Shown in pieces: positions 43,684 to 53,321 of a stretch of 64,000 nt of DNA (positions within the stretch are counted from its first letter, which is position 1; every line of letters begins with the position of its first letter). The notes under the pieces were generated by a model that was not told the DNA's origin, ran no database searches, and was given only the letters and a program-made list of their open reading frames with translations. Made by a program: the position numbers and the translations under genes. The stretch is from Oscillospiraceae bacterium (lineage in GTDB: Bacteria > Bacillota_A > Clostridia > Oscillospirales > WRJC01): assembly GCA_009782405.1 (NCBI GenBank), contig WRJC01000001.1:129670-193669 (forward strand), written 5' to 3'.

Positions 43684-44958
43684 ATGGAAAAACACAAAAA
43701 GCCGCTGAAAATAAAGGGCGATGGATACGGCAAAAAAAACGGTTACGGGAAAAAGCCGGAAACTCAGGGCCCGGCGGAAGCCGAACCAAAAAAAAACAGA
43801 TATTACAGCGCCATAGCCGACAAAATAAGGATCGCGAAATTCTGCGTCATCGCCTTTTTGGCGCTGTTTGCCTTCGGCGGGATGATCCTCAATTCCAAAG
43901 AGCTCAACAGCGGAAATTTTTGGTATCTTTTGAGGTACCTGAACATACAGGGCCCGAGCGCATCCGCCAAGCCCGAATTTTACGCTGAGCTTGACGAAAC
44001 CTCTTCGATATGCTATTATAAGAACAACATAGCCGTGCTCAGGAAAAACAGGCTCGACATATACGACACAAACGGCAAAAAAAACTTCACCTCGAAGCTC
44101 GTCTACTCGAATCCGACGCTCAAAGCCTCGGACAGGTACATAATTTCCTACGATCTGGGCAGCGAGAAGCTGGAAATATACAACGCCTTTTCCAAGGTCT
44201 ACGAATACAAAGGGGATAGGCCGATATACGGGGCCACAGTGACGGACAAGGGGAATGTCGCATATGTCACTTCCGAGAAAGGATATGCCTCGGCGGTTTA
44301 TGTCCTGAACAGCAGCTTCGAGACAAAATTCAGATGCTTTTTCGAAAACGACTATATAATAGGCGCGGACATAGACGACAAGGCGGAAAGGCTTGCCGTC
44401 GCGGGATTTTACGCCATGGACGGGGATTACCTCGGCCGGATCATCCTATACGAAACAAATTCGCCCGACCCGGTAAAAACGATCGAAATCCCGGGGGAGC
44501 GGCCCTACGGGATAAAGCTATGCGAAAGCGGCGTTTTCGCGCTTTTTGAGAATTCGCTCAAATTTTACAGCCAAACGGGGGAGTTGGTTTCGCAATACGG
44601 TTTTGATTACAGGAAGATCGAGAAAGCCGAGCTCGGCGCCAAATTCTCCTGCGTAGTATTGGGCGAAAAAACACTCGGGATCGAAAACCGGATATTGATA
44701 TTCGGCGAAAGCGGCGAGATTGCCTATGACGGCGCCATAGGGCTGGAAATCATGGACATAAAGTTTTCCGAAGATTATTGCTTTCTGTACTTTCTCGCCC
44801 GGACCGGGCTTTACAGGGTGGAAATAGGAAACTCCGAATTCAAATTTCTGACGGGGGAGTACGAAGAAACCGCCAACCGCATAATTCACGCCAACGGCAA
44901 AACGGTGTTTTTGTCGGGGCTCGTGAAAATAAACGCTGTGTCTTTGGGCGAATTTTAG
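43684..44958 (+). CDS. DUF5711-like membrane protein with beta-propeller
   Basis: A Lys/Gly-rich N-terminus precedes one membrane helix (about 56-76). A 340-residue outside region of repeated strand pairs resembling a beta-propeller follows (ICYYKNNIAVLRKNRLDIYD, TNGKKNFTSKLVYSNP). I recall such proteins as DUF5711 in Clostridia. No enzymatic motif is seen. It lies 15 bp before cvpA. Confidence 0.75.
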   Translation: MEKHKKPLKIKGDGYGKKNGYGKKPETQGPAEAEPKKNRYYSAIADKIRIAKFCVIAFLALFAFGGMILNSKELNSGNFWYLLRYLNIQGPSASAKPEFYAELDETSSICYYKNNIAVLRKNRLDIYDTNGKKNFTSKLVYSNPTLKASDRYIISYDLGSEKLEIYNAFSKVYEYKGDRPIYGATVTDKGNVAYVTSEKGYASAVYVLNSSFETKFRCFFENDYIIGADIDDKAERLAVAGFYAMDGDYLGRIILYETNSPDPVKTIEIPGERPYGIKLCESGVFALFENSLKFYSQTGELVSQYGFDYRKIEKAELGAKFSCVVLGEKTLGIENRILIFGESGEIAYDGAIGLEIMDIKFSEDYCFLYFLARTGLYRVEIGNSEFKFLTGEYEETANRIIHANGKTVFLSGLVKINAVSLGEF

Positions 44959-44972
44959 AAAGGGAATAAATC

Positions 44973-45698
44973 ATGAACGCTGTTTTGGATATTTTGATCA
45001 TCGGGATACTCATTTTTTGCTTAGCCATGGGCTACAAAAACGGGTTTGTAAAAACCGTGATGAGCGTGCTGTCTTTTTTCGTGGCATTCATCGTGGCCAA
45101 AACGTTTTCCCCGGGGCTGGCCGAATTCATAAACTCCAACTGGATAACTCCTAATTTCGCCGGCAAAGCCGCAGACCAGCTGACAAAGATCCTTCCTTCG
45201 AGCGGCGGGCTCGAGAAACTTATCCAAGACCAGCCGCCCGATTTTATGAACATACTCAAAAGGTACGGAATCGACGCGGGGGAATGGCTCGGCGGCGCGG
45301 CGCAAAAAGCGGGCAACGAAGTCGAAAAAGCGGCGCAGAACATAGTGGTTTCGGTTGCGGGGGCGGTTTCATATTTTCTCGCTTTCACTGCGATTTTGCT
45401 TGTGGCGTTCGCGCTTCTGAAAATAGCGGCGGCAATCATCAACAATGCGGTCAAATTGCCCGGGCTGAACCTCGTAAACCGCATAGGCGGGATTCTTTTG
45501 GGTCTTTTGTACGGAATTGCCATAAGCTACATATTTGTATACCTGGCCTCTTACGTTTTGCCTTACTTCGCCGCAAACGACGTCATAAACTCCGCGGGGG
45601 ACACCCTCGAAAACACGATCATCTTCAAATGGTTTTTGGAGCACCCGATCGCGGACTTGATACGCCCTTCGATAGATTATGTGACAAAATTAAATTGA
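44973..45698 (+). CDS. cvpA: CvpA family membrane protein
   Basis: Four hydrophobic segments, with the starting pattern LDILIIGILIFCLAMGYKNG and the later GLLYGIAISYIFVY, match CvpA/YshB-type proteins. Function is poorly known in Bacillota. The IS200/IS605 element begins about 20 bp after its stop. Confidence 0.88.
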   Translation: MNAVLDILIIGILIFCLAMGYKNGFVKTVMSVLSFFVAFIVAKTFSPGLAEFINSNWITPNFAGKAADQLTKILPSSGGLEKLIQDQPPDFMNILKRYGIDAGEWLGGAAQKAGNEVEKAAQNIVVSVAGAVSYFLAFTAILLVAFALLKIAAAIINNAVKLPGLNLVNRIGGILLGLLYGIAISYIFVYLASYVLPYFAANDVINSAGDTLENTIIFKWFLEHPIADLIRPSIDYVTKLN

Positions 45699-45754
45699 TT
45701 TACGGAATGGCGGCGTAAAGCCCGCGCTTGACCGATTGGCGTGACATGAACCAA

Positions 45755-45772
45755 TATGAACGGTAGTTCATA
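45755..45772 (+). repeat. Left-end hairpin of the insertion sequence
   Basis: TATGAAC-GGTA-GTTCATA is a perfect 7-bp stem. Y1 transposases recognise such subterminal hairpins. Confidence 0.7.
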
Positions 45773-45960
45773 TGCCGTTCATGCGCAGACTTGCATAAAA
45801 TCTGCATATGAACTTCGTCCTGTGGACTGCGTTCACATTCGCTACACGTTAGGCGTGAGGGATACAAGCCGCCGAACCTTTTCTTTTGAGTTCTGTTAAA
45901 TTTTTGAGAACAATGTCCCAAATGCTTGTATTATGCAATAAAATATAATATAATGCAGAT

Positions 45961-46410
45961 ATGGATTTCAAAACAAATAAAAATATCATGTATTCATGTA
46001 AATATCATATAGTCTGGTGTCCGAAATATCGGCGCAAAGTGCTGCGGGGCAATATATCCGAACGGCTGAAGGAGCTGATAAAAGAGAAATGTTCGGAGAT
46101 AGGGGTCGATATAATCGAAATGGAGATACAGCCGGACCATGTGCATTTGCTGATTGAAGCAGACCCGCGATACGGGGTAAACAAGGCGATAAAGCTAATC
46201 AAGGGCTACACGTCGCATATGCTGCGGAAAGAGTTCGCGGAACTGACGACGAAACTGCCGACGCTGTGGACAAACAGCTATTTTATCTCAACGGTGGGCG
46301 GGGAGCCTGTTTCCGCGATGAAGCGGTATATCGAAAGCCAGGCGAAATCACAGCGGGAGGAGGGCAAACGTGCGACGAATGTGAACGGAGTTCGCATGCA
46401 GTACGTGTGA
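45961..46410 (+). CDS. tnpA: IS200/IS605 Y1 transposase TnpA
   Basis: The 149-residue HUH enzyme has the metal-binding motif in PDHVHLLIEAD, and a C-terminal helix with the nucleophile Tyr in KRYIESQAK. It starts YSCKYHIVWCPKYRRKVL, typical for IS200-like transposases. It appears intact. Its stop overlaps the start of the TnpB remnant frame. Confidence 0.93.
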   Translation: MDFKTNKNIMYSCKYHIVWCPKYRRKVLRGNISERLKELIKEKCSEIGVDIIEMEIQPDHVHLLIEADPRYGVNKAIKLIKGYTSHMLRKEFAELTTKLPTLWTNSYFISTVGGEPVSAMKRYIESQAKSQREEGKRATNVNGVRMQYV

Positions 46411-46432
46411 CGAATGTAAACGACAGTTTACA
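46380..46432 (+). repeat. Two tandem hairpin repeats at the tnpA-tnpB junction
   Basis: TGTGAACGGAGTTCGCA (46380-46396) and TGTAAACGACAGTTTACA (46415-46432) are related stems, each preceded by GACGAA and followed by TGCAGT. They resemble the left-end hairpin and lie where the 5' part of tnpB should be. Confidence 0.65.
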
Positions 46433-47042
46433 TGCAGTCCACGCCAATCAATCAAAGACAGTCATCATAAACGGGCGGGAACTGCGGAGCAAGCGCAGAT
46501 ACCAAAACAAAATCAAAGGCAAATTCCAGCAAAGACTGAGCAAGCACAGGAAAGGCTCACGAAAATACAAGCAACTCAACCTTAAGAAAAAACAAGTCTT
46601 GAAACGGCTTGACAATCAGATCAAAGACATACTGCACAAGCAGACTGCGAAACTCGTACAAACTCTGAAATCAAACGATGTTTGCACCGCAGCCATAGGC
46701 GACGTGCGGGATATACGCCAAAATGTTGACTATGGCGCGAAAGCCAACCAAAAGATACATCAAATGCCAAGCGGTCAGGTCAGGGCTATGATCGAGTACA
46801 AATGCGAGAGAAACGGTATTGCGACTGTCCTCATCGACGAGGCGTACAGCAGTCAAACCTGTCCTAATTGCCTGAAAAGGCATAAACCGTCGAACAGGAA
46901 CTATATCTGTCCGTTTTGCGGTTTCGCGTACCATAGGGACGGTGTTGGCGCTATCAACATTCGGCAAAAACAAATGTATCGGGAGTACGCTCCCGTAGTA
47001 GGCGTTATGGCACCGCCCGTAGGCATACGCTATGTCGTATGA
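46407..47042 (+). pseudogene. tnpB: 5'-truncated TnpB (RNA-guided nuclease) remnant
   Basis: Homology begins near position 46446 and covers only the C-terminal half of TnpB. It includes LSKHRKGSRKYKQL, DVRDIRQNVDYG, IDEAYSSQTCPNC with a second CPFC pair, and HRDGVGAINI. The N-terminal domain and first RuvC acidic motif are missing; full-length TnpB is usually around 370-400 residues. In place of the lost part are hairpin repeats. A GTG at 46407 could start the frame, but nuclease activity is not expected. Confidence 0.8.
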
Positions 47043-47098
47043 ATACGACATTGGTCTCGCACCAAGAACCCTCCGGCTTTACCCGTGGGGAGTGTCAG
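47043..47098 (+). ncRNA. Right end and possible omega-RNA scaffold of the insertion sequence
   Basis: Just after tnpB the sequence forms a hairpin (about 47068-47092, CCCTCCGG to GGGGAG) and ends GTGTCAGA. In active relatives this end forms the 3' part of the guide RNA, with the flanking DNA as guide. With tnpB broken it may be silent. Ends are uncertain. Confidence 0.4.
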
Positions 47099-47144
47099 AC
47101 GAAAAGTACATATTTTTGTGGTATATTGGAGTCAAAGGAAAAAT

Positions 47145-47711
47145 ATGAAAACGAAATTCAAATACATTCCGAATATGCTGTCGGCGATAAGGCTTTTGCT
47201 CGTCCCCGTTTTTGTATGCCTGTTCTTCGTCTATTACGAGGAACATATCTACCTGCCGCTTCTGGTTTTCGCCTTTGCGGGAATGACGGACATAGTGGAC
47301 GGATATTTGGCCCGCAGGAACAACTGGGTCACGAACCTCGGGAAATTTCTGGATCCCCTGGCCGACAAGCTGCTGCAATGCTCCGTGCTTGTATGCTTCA
47401 CGGTAAAAAAAATCGTTCCTTGGTGGCTGGCGGGGATGTTCATGCTAAAAGAGCTGTTCATGATATGCGGGGCGCTCATCGTGCTCAAAAAGATAAAAGT
47501 CACCGTAAAGTCGCATTGGTACGGAAAATTTACCACGGGGGTCTTTTACGCCATAGCTTTCCTTGTTTTCATGTTTAAAATATTCGGCATAGACATAAAC
47601 GGCACCGCCGCATTGGCGCTGTTCGTCTCCGCGCTGGTTTTGGCCTTTTTTTCGATGGTGATGTACATCCTAGACACCTTGCGCATAAACGCCGAGCTTC
47701 AAAAAAAGTGA
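47145..47711 (+). CDS. pgsA: CDP-alcohol phosphatidyltransferase (PgsA-like)
   Basis: The ATG at 47145 has AAAGGA 5 nt upstream. The CDP-alcohol transferase motif is visible from MTDIVDGYLARR through LGKFLDPLADKL (DGxxAR, then GxxxDxxxD). Four to five membrane helices follow. It makes phosphatidylglycerol phosphate or a related lipid. The upstream insertion sequence may have separated it from its original promoter. Confidence 0.88.
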   Translation: MKTKFKYIPNMLSAIRLLLVPVFVCLFFVYYEEHIYLPLLVFAFAGMTDIVDGYLARRNNWVTNLGKFLDPLADKLLQCSVLVCFTVKKIVPWWLAGMFMLKELFMICGALIVLKKIKVTVKSHWYGKFTTGVFYAIAFLVFMFKIFGIDINGTAALALFVSALVLAFFSMVMYILDTLRINAELQKK

Positions 47712-47769
47712 ATGATAAACTCAGAAATAATTCGAAATAATTCTATGAAGGGAATATAAAAACTGTCTT

Positions 47770-50172
47770 ATGGGATTTCAATTATGCGACAGATGCAAAA
47801 AAAACACGGCGATGGTATCTGTCACCCGGTTTGAAGGCAATGCAAAGAAACAAGAGTGGATATGCATTTCCTGCGCGCGCAAAATGGGGATACGGCCGGT
47901 ATCGGAAGCCCTCGAAAAAATGGGGATAAGCGAAGAAGAAACCGAATCCATGGCGGAAGAAATGACCAGCCTGTTGCAAAACGACGAAGCGTTCCCGTTT
48001 TTGCAAGGGGCGGAAGGCGATGAGGGCGCGGACAGCCGCGACATTTCCATGGCCAATTTGTCGTCTTTTTTGCCCAAAATACTCGGAAGCGACAAAGATG
48101 CCGCGAAAATTTCCCCGCCATTGCAAAACAGCTCGGGCGCGAACAGCCAGCAGGGCGGCGAGGGCGAAAAAGGCAGGGACAAATTCGGCAGATCCGACAG
48201 GGACGACAAAAACAAAAAACAAGTTCCCCAGAAGCGAAAATACCTGGAAAATTTTTGCATAGACCTGACCGCGAGAGCCAAGGAAGGCAAACTGGACAGG
48301 ATAGTCGGGAGGGAAAAGGAAATCGAGCGGGTCATCGGCATTTTGTGCCGCAGGCAAAAAAACAACCCCTGTCTGATCGGCGAGCCCGGAGTGGGTAAAA
48401 CCGCGATAGCGGAAGCCTTGGCGCTCAAAATCGCCACGAACCGGGCTCCCGCCAAATTGGAAAAAAAGGAGATACACCTGCTCGATTTGACCGGGCTTGT
48501 CGCGGGGACGCAGTTCCGCGGCCAGTTCGAGAGCAGGATGCAGGGGCTCATCGAAGAGATAAAAAGGCTGGGCAATATAATACTGGTGATCGACGAAGTG
48601 CATACGATAGTCGGCGCAGGCGACGCGGAAGGCTCGATGAACGCCGCGAACATCCTAAAGCCCGCGCTTTCCCGGGGATACATCCAGGTGATCGGGGCCA
48701 CCACCTTAGGCGAATACCGCAAATACATAGAAAAAGATTCGGCCTTGGAGAGAAGGTTCCAGCCCATCATCGTCAACGAGCCCTCAGTCGACGAGAGCGT
48801 CGAAATGCTTTTCGGGACAAAAGACTATTACGAGCAGTTCCACGGAATAAAAATATCGAAAGACACGGTGCGGCGAGCCGTGGTTTTGTCCGAGCGGTAC
48901 ATCACCGACAGATTTTTGCCCGACAAAGCCATAGATTTGCTGGACGAATCGGCGGCGCACGTGGCCATCCATTCAAAAGAAATAGAAAAAATGGAGAGGC
49001 TCGGAGATTTGATCGAAGATACGGCCATCGAGATAGATTCGCTGGAATCCGGAGAAAATATGCCGGCAACCCAGGAGGGTTCGGCGGCGATGTATCAAAA
49101 GCTGGCCGACTTGAAGGCGAAAAAACTAAATTTGCTCCACGAGTACGAGCGGCTTTCGGCGGAGAGGGACAAAATAGAAATAAAAACCGAGGATTTGGCG
49201 CTTGTCATCGAGAAGTGGACGGGCATACCCGCTTCCTCCATAACCGAAAACGAATTTTCGAGGCTCAACGGGCTCGAAACCAGGCTCAAGGCGCGCTTCG
49301 TGGGCCAGGACGAGGCGATCGGGGCGGTGGTGCGCGCCGTCAAGCGCTCGAGGGTGGGCATTTCCTACAAGCGCAAGCCGGTTTCCTTCATATTCGCCGG
49401 GCCCACCGGAGTGGGCAAAACCTACCTGGTGCAGACGCTTGCCGCCGACCTTTTCAGCTCCCCGGAATCTCTCATACGGCTCGATATGTCGGAATTCATG
49501 GAAAAATTCGCGGTTTCGAGGATAATAGGCGCGCCACCCGGCTATGTGGGCTATGACGAAGCGGGCCAGCTAACCGAGAAAATAAGGCGCAAGCCCTATT
49601 CGGTTATATTGTTCGACGAAATAGAAAAAGCCCACCCGGACGTGATGAACATACTGCTGCAGATCCTCGACGACGGCAAAATAACCGACGCCCACGGGCG
49701 CGAGGTGAATTTTGAAAACACCATCATCGTGATGACCACGAATGCGGGCTCGAACCTCAGCATGTCCGCTTTGGGCTTTTCCGAGAGCGAGGCCAAATCC
49801 GCGGAAAACAAAACGCAGAAGGCGCTTTCAGATTTTCTGCGGCCCGAATTTTTGAACAGGGTGGACGAGATAATCACCTTCAACGCGCTCACCGAAGACA
49901 ACTTCACGGAAATTTCCAAGATAATGCTAAACGACTTGAAAAAAGTGCTGGACGAAAAGAACATAAGCTTCGCTTTCACCGACGAAGCCGCGGCGGCAAT
50001 CGCCAAAAAGGCGTACAGCAAAAAATACGGCGCGAGGAACCTGCGCAGGCTCATTCAGACCGAGATCGAGGACAAAATGGCGAACCTGATAATCGAAAGC
50101 AGGGAAAAAAAGAAGCTGATGTTTTTATTGGATGCGGGCAAAACCGGCGAAATCTCGGTGATACTGGCATAA
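47770..50172 (+). CDS. clpE: ClpE-type AAA+ unfoldase with N-terminal zinc finger
   Basis: Two AAA+ modules are present. The first has GEPGVGKTAIAEAL and VIDEVHTI; the second has GPTGVGKTYLVQTLA and LFDEIEKAHPDV. Before them is a zinc finger, CDRC...CISC, which is characteristic of ClpE. A central coiled region (about 400-480) separates the modules. The protein should feed substrates to ClpP. The ribosome site is poor and, unlike hsp20, no CtsR box is seen upstream. Confidence 0.9.
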   Translation: MGFQLCDRCKKNTAMVSVTRFEGNAKKQEWICISCARKMGIRPVSEALEKMGISEEETESMAEEMTSLLQNDEAFPFLQGAEGDEGADSRDISMANLSSFLPKILGSDKDAAKISPPLQNSSGANSQQGGEGEKGRDKFGRSDRDDKNKKQVPQKRKYLENFCIDLTARAKEGKLDRIVGREKEIERVIGILCRRQKNNPCLIGEPGVGKTAIAEALALKIATNRAPAKLEKKEIHLLDLTGLVAGTQFRGQFESRMQGLIEEIKRLGNIILVIDEVHTIVGAGDAEGSMNAANILKPALSRGYIQVIGATTLGEYRKYIEKDSALERRFQPIIVNEPSVDESVEMLFGTKDYYEQFHGIKISKDTVRRAVVLSERYITDRFLPDKAIDLLDESAAHVAIHSKEIEKMERLGDLIEDTAIEIDSLESGENMPATQEGSAAMYQKLADLKAKKLNLLHEYERLSAERDKIEIKTEDLALVIEKWTGIPASSITENEFSRLNGLETRLKARFVGQDEAIGAVVRAVKRSRVGISYKRKPVSFIFAGPTGVGKTYLVQTLAADLFSSPESLIRLDMSEFMEKFAVSRIIGAPPGYVGYDEAGQLTEKIRRKPYSVILFDEIEKAHPDVMNILLQILDDGKITDAHGREVNFENTIIVMTTNAGSNLSMSALGFSESEAKSAENKTQKALSDFLRPEFLNRVDEIITFNALTEDNFTEISKIMLNDLKKVLDEKNISFAFTDEAAAAIAKKAYSKKYGARNLRRLIQTEIEDKMANLIIESREKKKLMFLLDAGKTGEISVILA

Positions 50173-50199
50173 AATGGAGAAAATAAAGGAGGCTCTGGC

Positions 50200-51744
50200 T
50201 TGAAAGATTACGCAAAAAGCGGGGAACAGGTCAAGATTTTATTGGTCTACCCGGATTACGACGAAGGCGACGCCTATAAAAAATCCTACGGGGGCAACTA
50301 CAGCGAGGGGCTCGCTTCGATTTCGGCGGTCGTAAAAGCGGGCGGGCACGGCTGCGTTTTGTTTCATCTGCTCTACGATTACGGCGAAGCCGAATTCAAA
50401 AGCAAAATAAAGGAGTTTGGCTGCGACATAATCGGGTTTTCCGTCAGGACCACGATATTCAATTCCTGCAAAAAACTGATAAAATGGACAAAAGAAGCTC
50501 TGCCGGATTGTTTTGTGTTTTGCGGAAGCTACCATGTCACACTCGTTCCGGACGAAGTGCTCGCGGCTGAGGGCGTAGATGCGGTGATGATCGGCGAGGG
50601 CGAATACCCCACTCTCGAATTGTGCGACAAAATAAAGGCGGGGGAAAACTACACAAATATTTTGAGCATGCACTTCAAGCTGCCCGGCGGCGAAGTCAAA
50701 AAAAACGCGGTCATGCCGCTTCTCGAGAATCTGGACGAACTCCCCATCCCCGACTTCAACCTGTTCGACTTTAAAAACCTCGAAGCCACGAAAATCAACA
50801 CCGCCACGGTGATGATGAGCCGCGGCTGCATCTTTTCTTGCACATACTGCGGCAATTCGCAGTTTAGAAACGTCTACCCGAACAAAAGCAAATACGCCCG
50901 GTTCAGGAGCGCGGAAAACGGCATAAAATACCTCGAGACCCTGCTGTCCATGTACCCTCAAATCGAATACTTGAATTTCAGGGACGCGATTTTCAACATG
51001 TTCCCCAAGTCCGACCGCTTCGACAAATTCATCGAATTGTACAAGGAAAAAATACACAGGCCTTTTGCCTGCAACCTGCGCCTTGACATACTCACCGAGG
51101 AAACAGTAAAAAAAATGAAGGAAGCGGGCTGCTATCTGATCGATGTGGGGGTCGAGTCGGGCGATTATGAGCTGCGCTCGAAATATTTAAAGCGGCTTAT
51201 GACCGACGAGCAGATGATAAACGCTTTTTCGTGGTTCCACAAATACGGCATAACTGCCCTGTCCTACAACATAGTGGGCCTGCCGCACGAAAACCTGAAA
51301 AAAGCGCTTTCCACGATAAAATTAAACGTGAAGCTGGATCCGGACAAAATAATCCCGAACATATTTTATCCCTACCCGATGACGGTTTTGCACGACATAG
51401 CAAAGGAAGCGGGGTTCGTGCCGGACGTCATCCCCGCGGACTGCCGCGTGTCCCTCAGGCAAAAGGGATTCAAGAAGCACGAGGTGCTCTATGCGGCTTC
51501 ATATTTCATGAAATACATAAAAAGATACAAAAGGTGCGCGAAACTGCCGGGCTTCATCGGAAAGCCGCTTGAAAAATATTACGATTTCGTTTTCACCGGG
51601 CCATTGACCCCGAGGAGGTGCTTGGTTTGGTGGTCCGACTTCAAAGCGGCGGTGTACGGCGGCATAAAAAGTTTCGTGAGGAACCGCTCGCCGAAACTCT
51701 ACCTCAAACTGCGAAACAAAAGGCTGAAAAACATACAGAAATGA
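50200..51744 (+). CDS. B12-binding-like radical SAM protein
   Basis: The start is a TTG with AAGGAGG 7 nt upstream. Residues 10-150 form a cobalamin-binding-like Rossmann domain (ILLVYPDYDEGD, GEGEYPTLEL). The radical SAM core has SRGCIFSCTYCGN, the CxxxCxxC cluster ligands. A C-terminal basic region follows. It resembles B12-dependent radical SAM methylases acting on lipids or secondary metabolites; the substrate is unknown. It begins the plus-strand solute-binding-protein cluster and meets the next gene by an ATGA overlap or 20-bp gap, depending on start. Confidence 0.88.
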   Translation: MKDYAKSGEQVKILLVYPDYDEGDAYKKSYGGNYSEGLASISAVVKAGGHGCVLFHLLYDYGEAEFKSKIKEFGCDIIGFSVRTTIFNSCKKLIKWTKEALPDCFVFCGSYHVTLVPDEVLAAEGVDAVMIGEGEYPTLELCDKIKAGENYTNILSMHFKLPGGEVKKNAVMPLLENLDELPIPDFNLFDFKNLEATKINTATVMMSRGCIFSCTYCGNSQFRNVYPNKSKYARFRSAENGIKYLETLLSMYPQIEYLNFRDAIFNMFPKSDRFDKFIELYKEKIHRPFACNLRLDILTEETVKKMKEAGCYLIDVGVESGDYELRSKYLKRLMTDEQMINAFSWFHKYGITALSYNIVGLPHENLKKALSTIKLNVKLDPDKIIPNIFYPYPMTVLHDIAKEAGFVPDVIPADCRVSLRQKGFKKHEVLYAASYFMKYIKRYKRCAKLPGFIGKPLEKYYDFVFTGPLTPRRCLVWWSDFKAAVYGGIKSFVRNRSPKLYLKLRNKRLKNIQK

Positions 51745-51764
51745 AGCGAAACAAGAAGGGGGGC

Positions 51765-53294
51765 ATGTCAAAAGTGAACAAAAAAACAAGGGCGCCAAAT
51801 ATCGCCGCGACAATTTTGGCCATTCAGTTGATTTTGTCCGTTTTGTTTTCCGCGTCATGCGACAGGCAGCAGGAAAACGGAAACCAAGCGGCAAATGGCG
51901 GAGATGGAAATGACGGCGGAGAAAACGCGGGAAATCACGAAAATGCGCAGGATTCGGGCGAAACCGATGAGTATTTGTTTCCCGAATTGGACTGCGGGGG
52001 TTCCGATTTCACTTTTTTGGGAATAACGACCACATGGGATTTTTATTCGGTCATAGTCCATGAAAGCGAAACCGGAGAAATCCTCGACGACTCCATATAT
52101 GCGAGGAACCGCGCCGTCGAGGAAAAATTCGGGATAAACCTGAAAGAAACCGCATTTGACATAGGCCAAGTCGAAGGCAAATTGAAAAACGCCGTGCTCG
52201 CGGGGGAAAACATATACGATGCGGCATATTGCCCTTCGTACAACAATGCGCCTATCGGCGGGCTCGTCGCGCAAAACATGTTTCTCGATTTGAACGAAAT
52301 TCCGGAACTTCGGCTTGACGAACCTTGGTGGAACCAGACTGTAAACACCGACTGCATCATCGGAAGCGCGAACAAATTGTTTTTTACGGCCTGCGATATA
52401 AACATCATGAATTTGCAGGCGCCGTGGTGCGTATACCTCAATGAAGACATGATAAAAAATTTGGGTTTGGATTTGCCGTATTCACTCGTGAAAAACGGCA
52501 AATGGACGCTCGACGAATTTCACAAATATGTGAAAGCCGGGGCGCAGCTTAACGGCGCCGCCTCGTTCGATTGGGAGCCGAGCGGCGCCGCCGTTTTCGG
52601 CTATACATCGTATGAAGGCGGAACCGGGGCCCTATTGGTCGGTTCGGGGGAAAAATTCATCTCTAAAGACGAAAAAGGAATGCCGTATCTATCCATAGAA
52701 ACCCCGCGCTTCTTTGACGTTTGCGAAAAAATCGCGGAATTGACCGGAACAAAGGGGATATACCAAAATGCGAACAATTACGATACGGGATTTCATTTCG
52801 AATATATCTTCAAGGGCGGCAGGACTCTGATGATGGTCGGGGAACTCAAAGCTTCCGATGTGTTCAGGGACATGGACAGCACTTTCGGCATAGTCCCAAT
52901 ACCGAAATACGACGGAAACCAGGACAAATACTATTCTTCGGTGGCGAGGCAGATGCCGGTTTTGGTCATACCCGCTACAAATCCCGAACCGGGCAGCACC
53001 GGGGTCATATTGGATGCGATGGCCTATCTCAGCACAAAAAACATAACCCCGATATTTTTCGACGTCACGATGTCGCAAAAACGGCTGCGCAACGAGGAAT
53101 CGATCGAAATGCTGAAAATAGTCAAGGATTCCGTGCTTTACGATGTTGGCACAGCATACGGCTGGAGTTCCGATTTGTACGTCGCCATACGCGACAGCCT
53201 CGACAAGGGCAAAAACACCGTGGTTTCGCTGATTGAAAAGGGAAGCGGCAAAGTTTTGTCGAATATAGAAAAAACGATGGAACTTTTCGATTGA
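51765..53294 (+). CDS. Extracellular solute-binding lipoprotein
   Basis: The ATG at 51765 follows AAGGGGGG; an ATG at 51741 overlapping the previous stop is an alternative. The signal ends in LFSASC with Cys32. Paralogue features include ELDCGGSDFTFL, PWWNQTV and NEESIEMLKIV. Unlike the others it lacks the DxNGDG calcium-like loop; that region reads QLNGAASFDWEPSG. It probably binds a saccharide outside the cell. Confidence 0.85.
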   Translation: MSKVNKKTRAPNIAATILAIQLILSVLFSASCDRQQENGNQAANGGDGNDGGENAGNHENAQDSGETDEYLFPELDCGGSDFTFLGITTTWDFYSVIVHESETGEILDDSIYARNRAVEEKFGINLKETAFDIGQVEGKLKNAVLAGENIYDAAYCPSYNNAPIGGLVAQNMFLDLNEIPELRLDEPWWNQTVNTDCIIGSANKLFFTACDINIMNLQAPWCVYLNEDMIKNLGLDLPYSLVKNGKWTLDEFHKYVKAGAQLNGAASFDWEPSGAAVFGYTSYEGGTGALLVGSGEKFISKDEKGMPYLSIETPRFFDVCEKIAELTGTKGIYQNANNYDTGFHFEYIFKGGRTLMMVGELKASDVFRDMDSTFGIVPIPKYDGNQDKYYSSVARQMPVLVIPATNPEPGSTGVILDAMAYLSTKNITPIFFDVTMSQKRLRNEESIEMLKIVKDSVLYDVGTAYGWSSDLYVAIRDSLDKGKNTVVSLIEKGSGKVLSNIEKTMELFD

Positions 53295-53321
53295 ATTATG
53301 TGTTTAGGAGGATTTTGTTTT

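Larger units (their letters stand above)
45717..47098 (+). mobile_element. IS200/IS605-family insertion sequence with tnpA and decayed tnpB
   Basis: The element lies between cvpA and the PgsA-like gene. Its left end carries hairpins such as TATGAAC-GGTA-GTTCATA (45755-45772). It encodes a Y1 transposase and a TnpB remnant, and ends with a right-end hairpin and GTGTCAGA, typical for the family. Exact ends are estimated; this family makes no target duplication. Confidence 0.8.
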
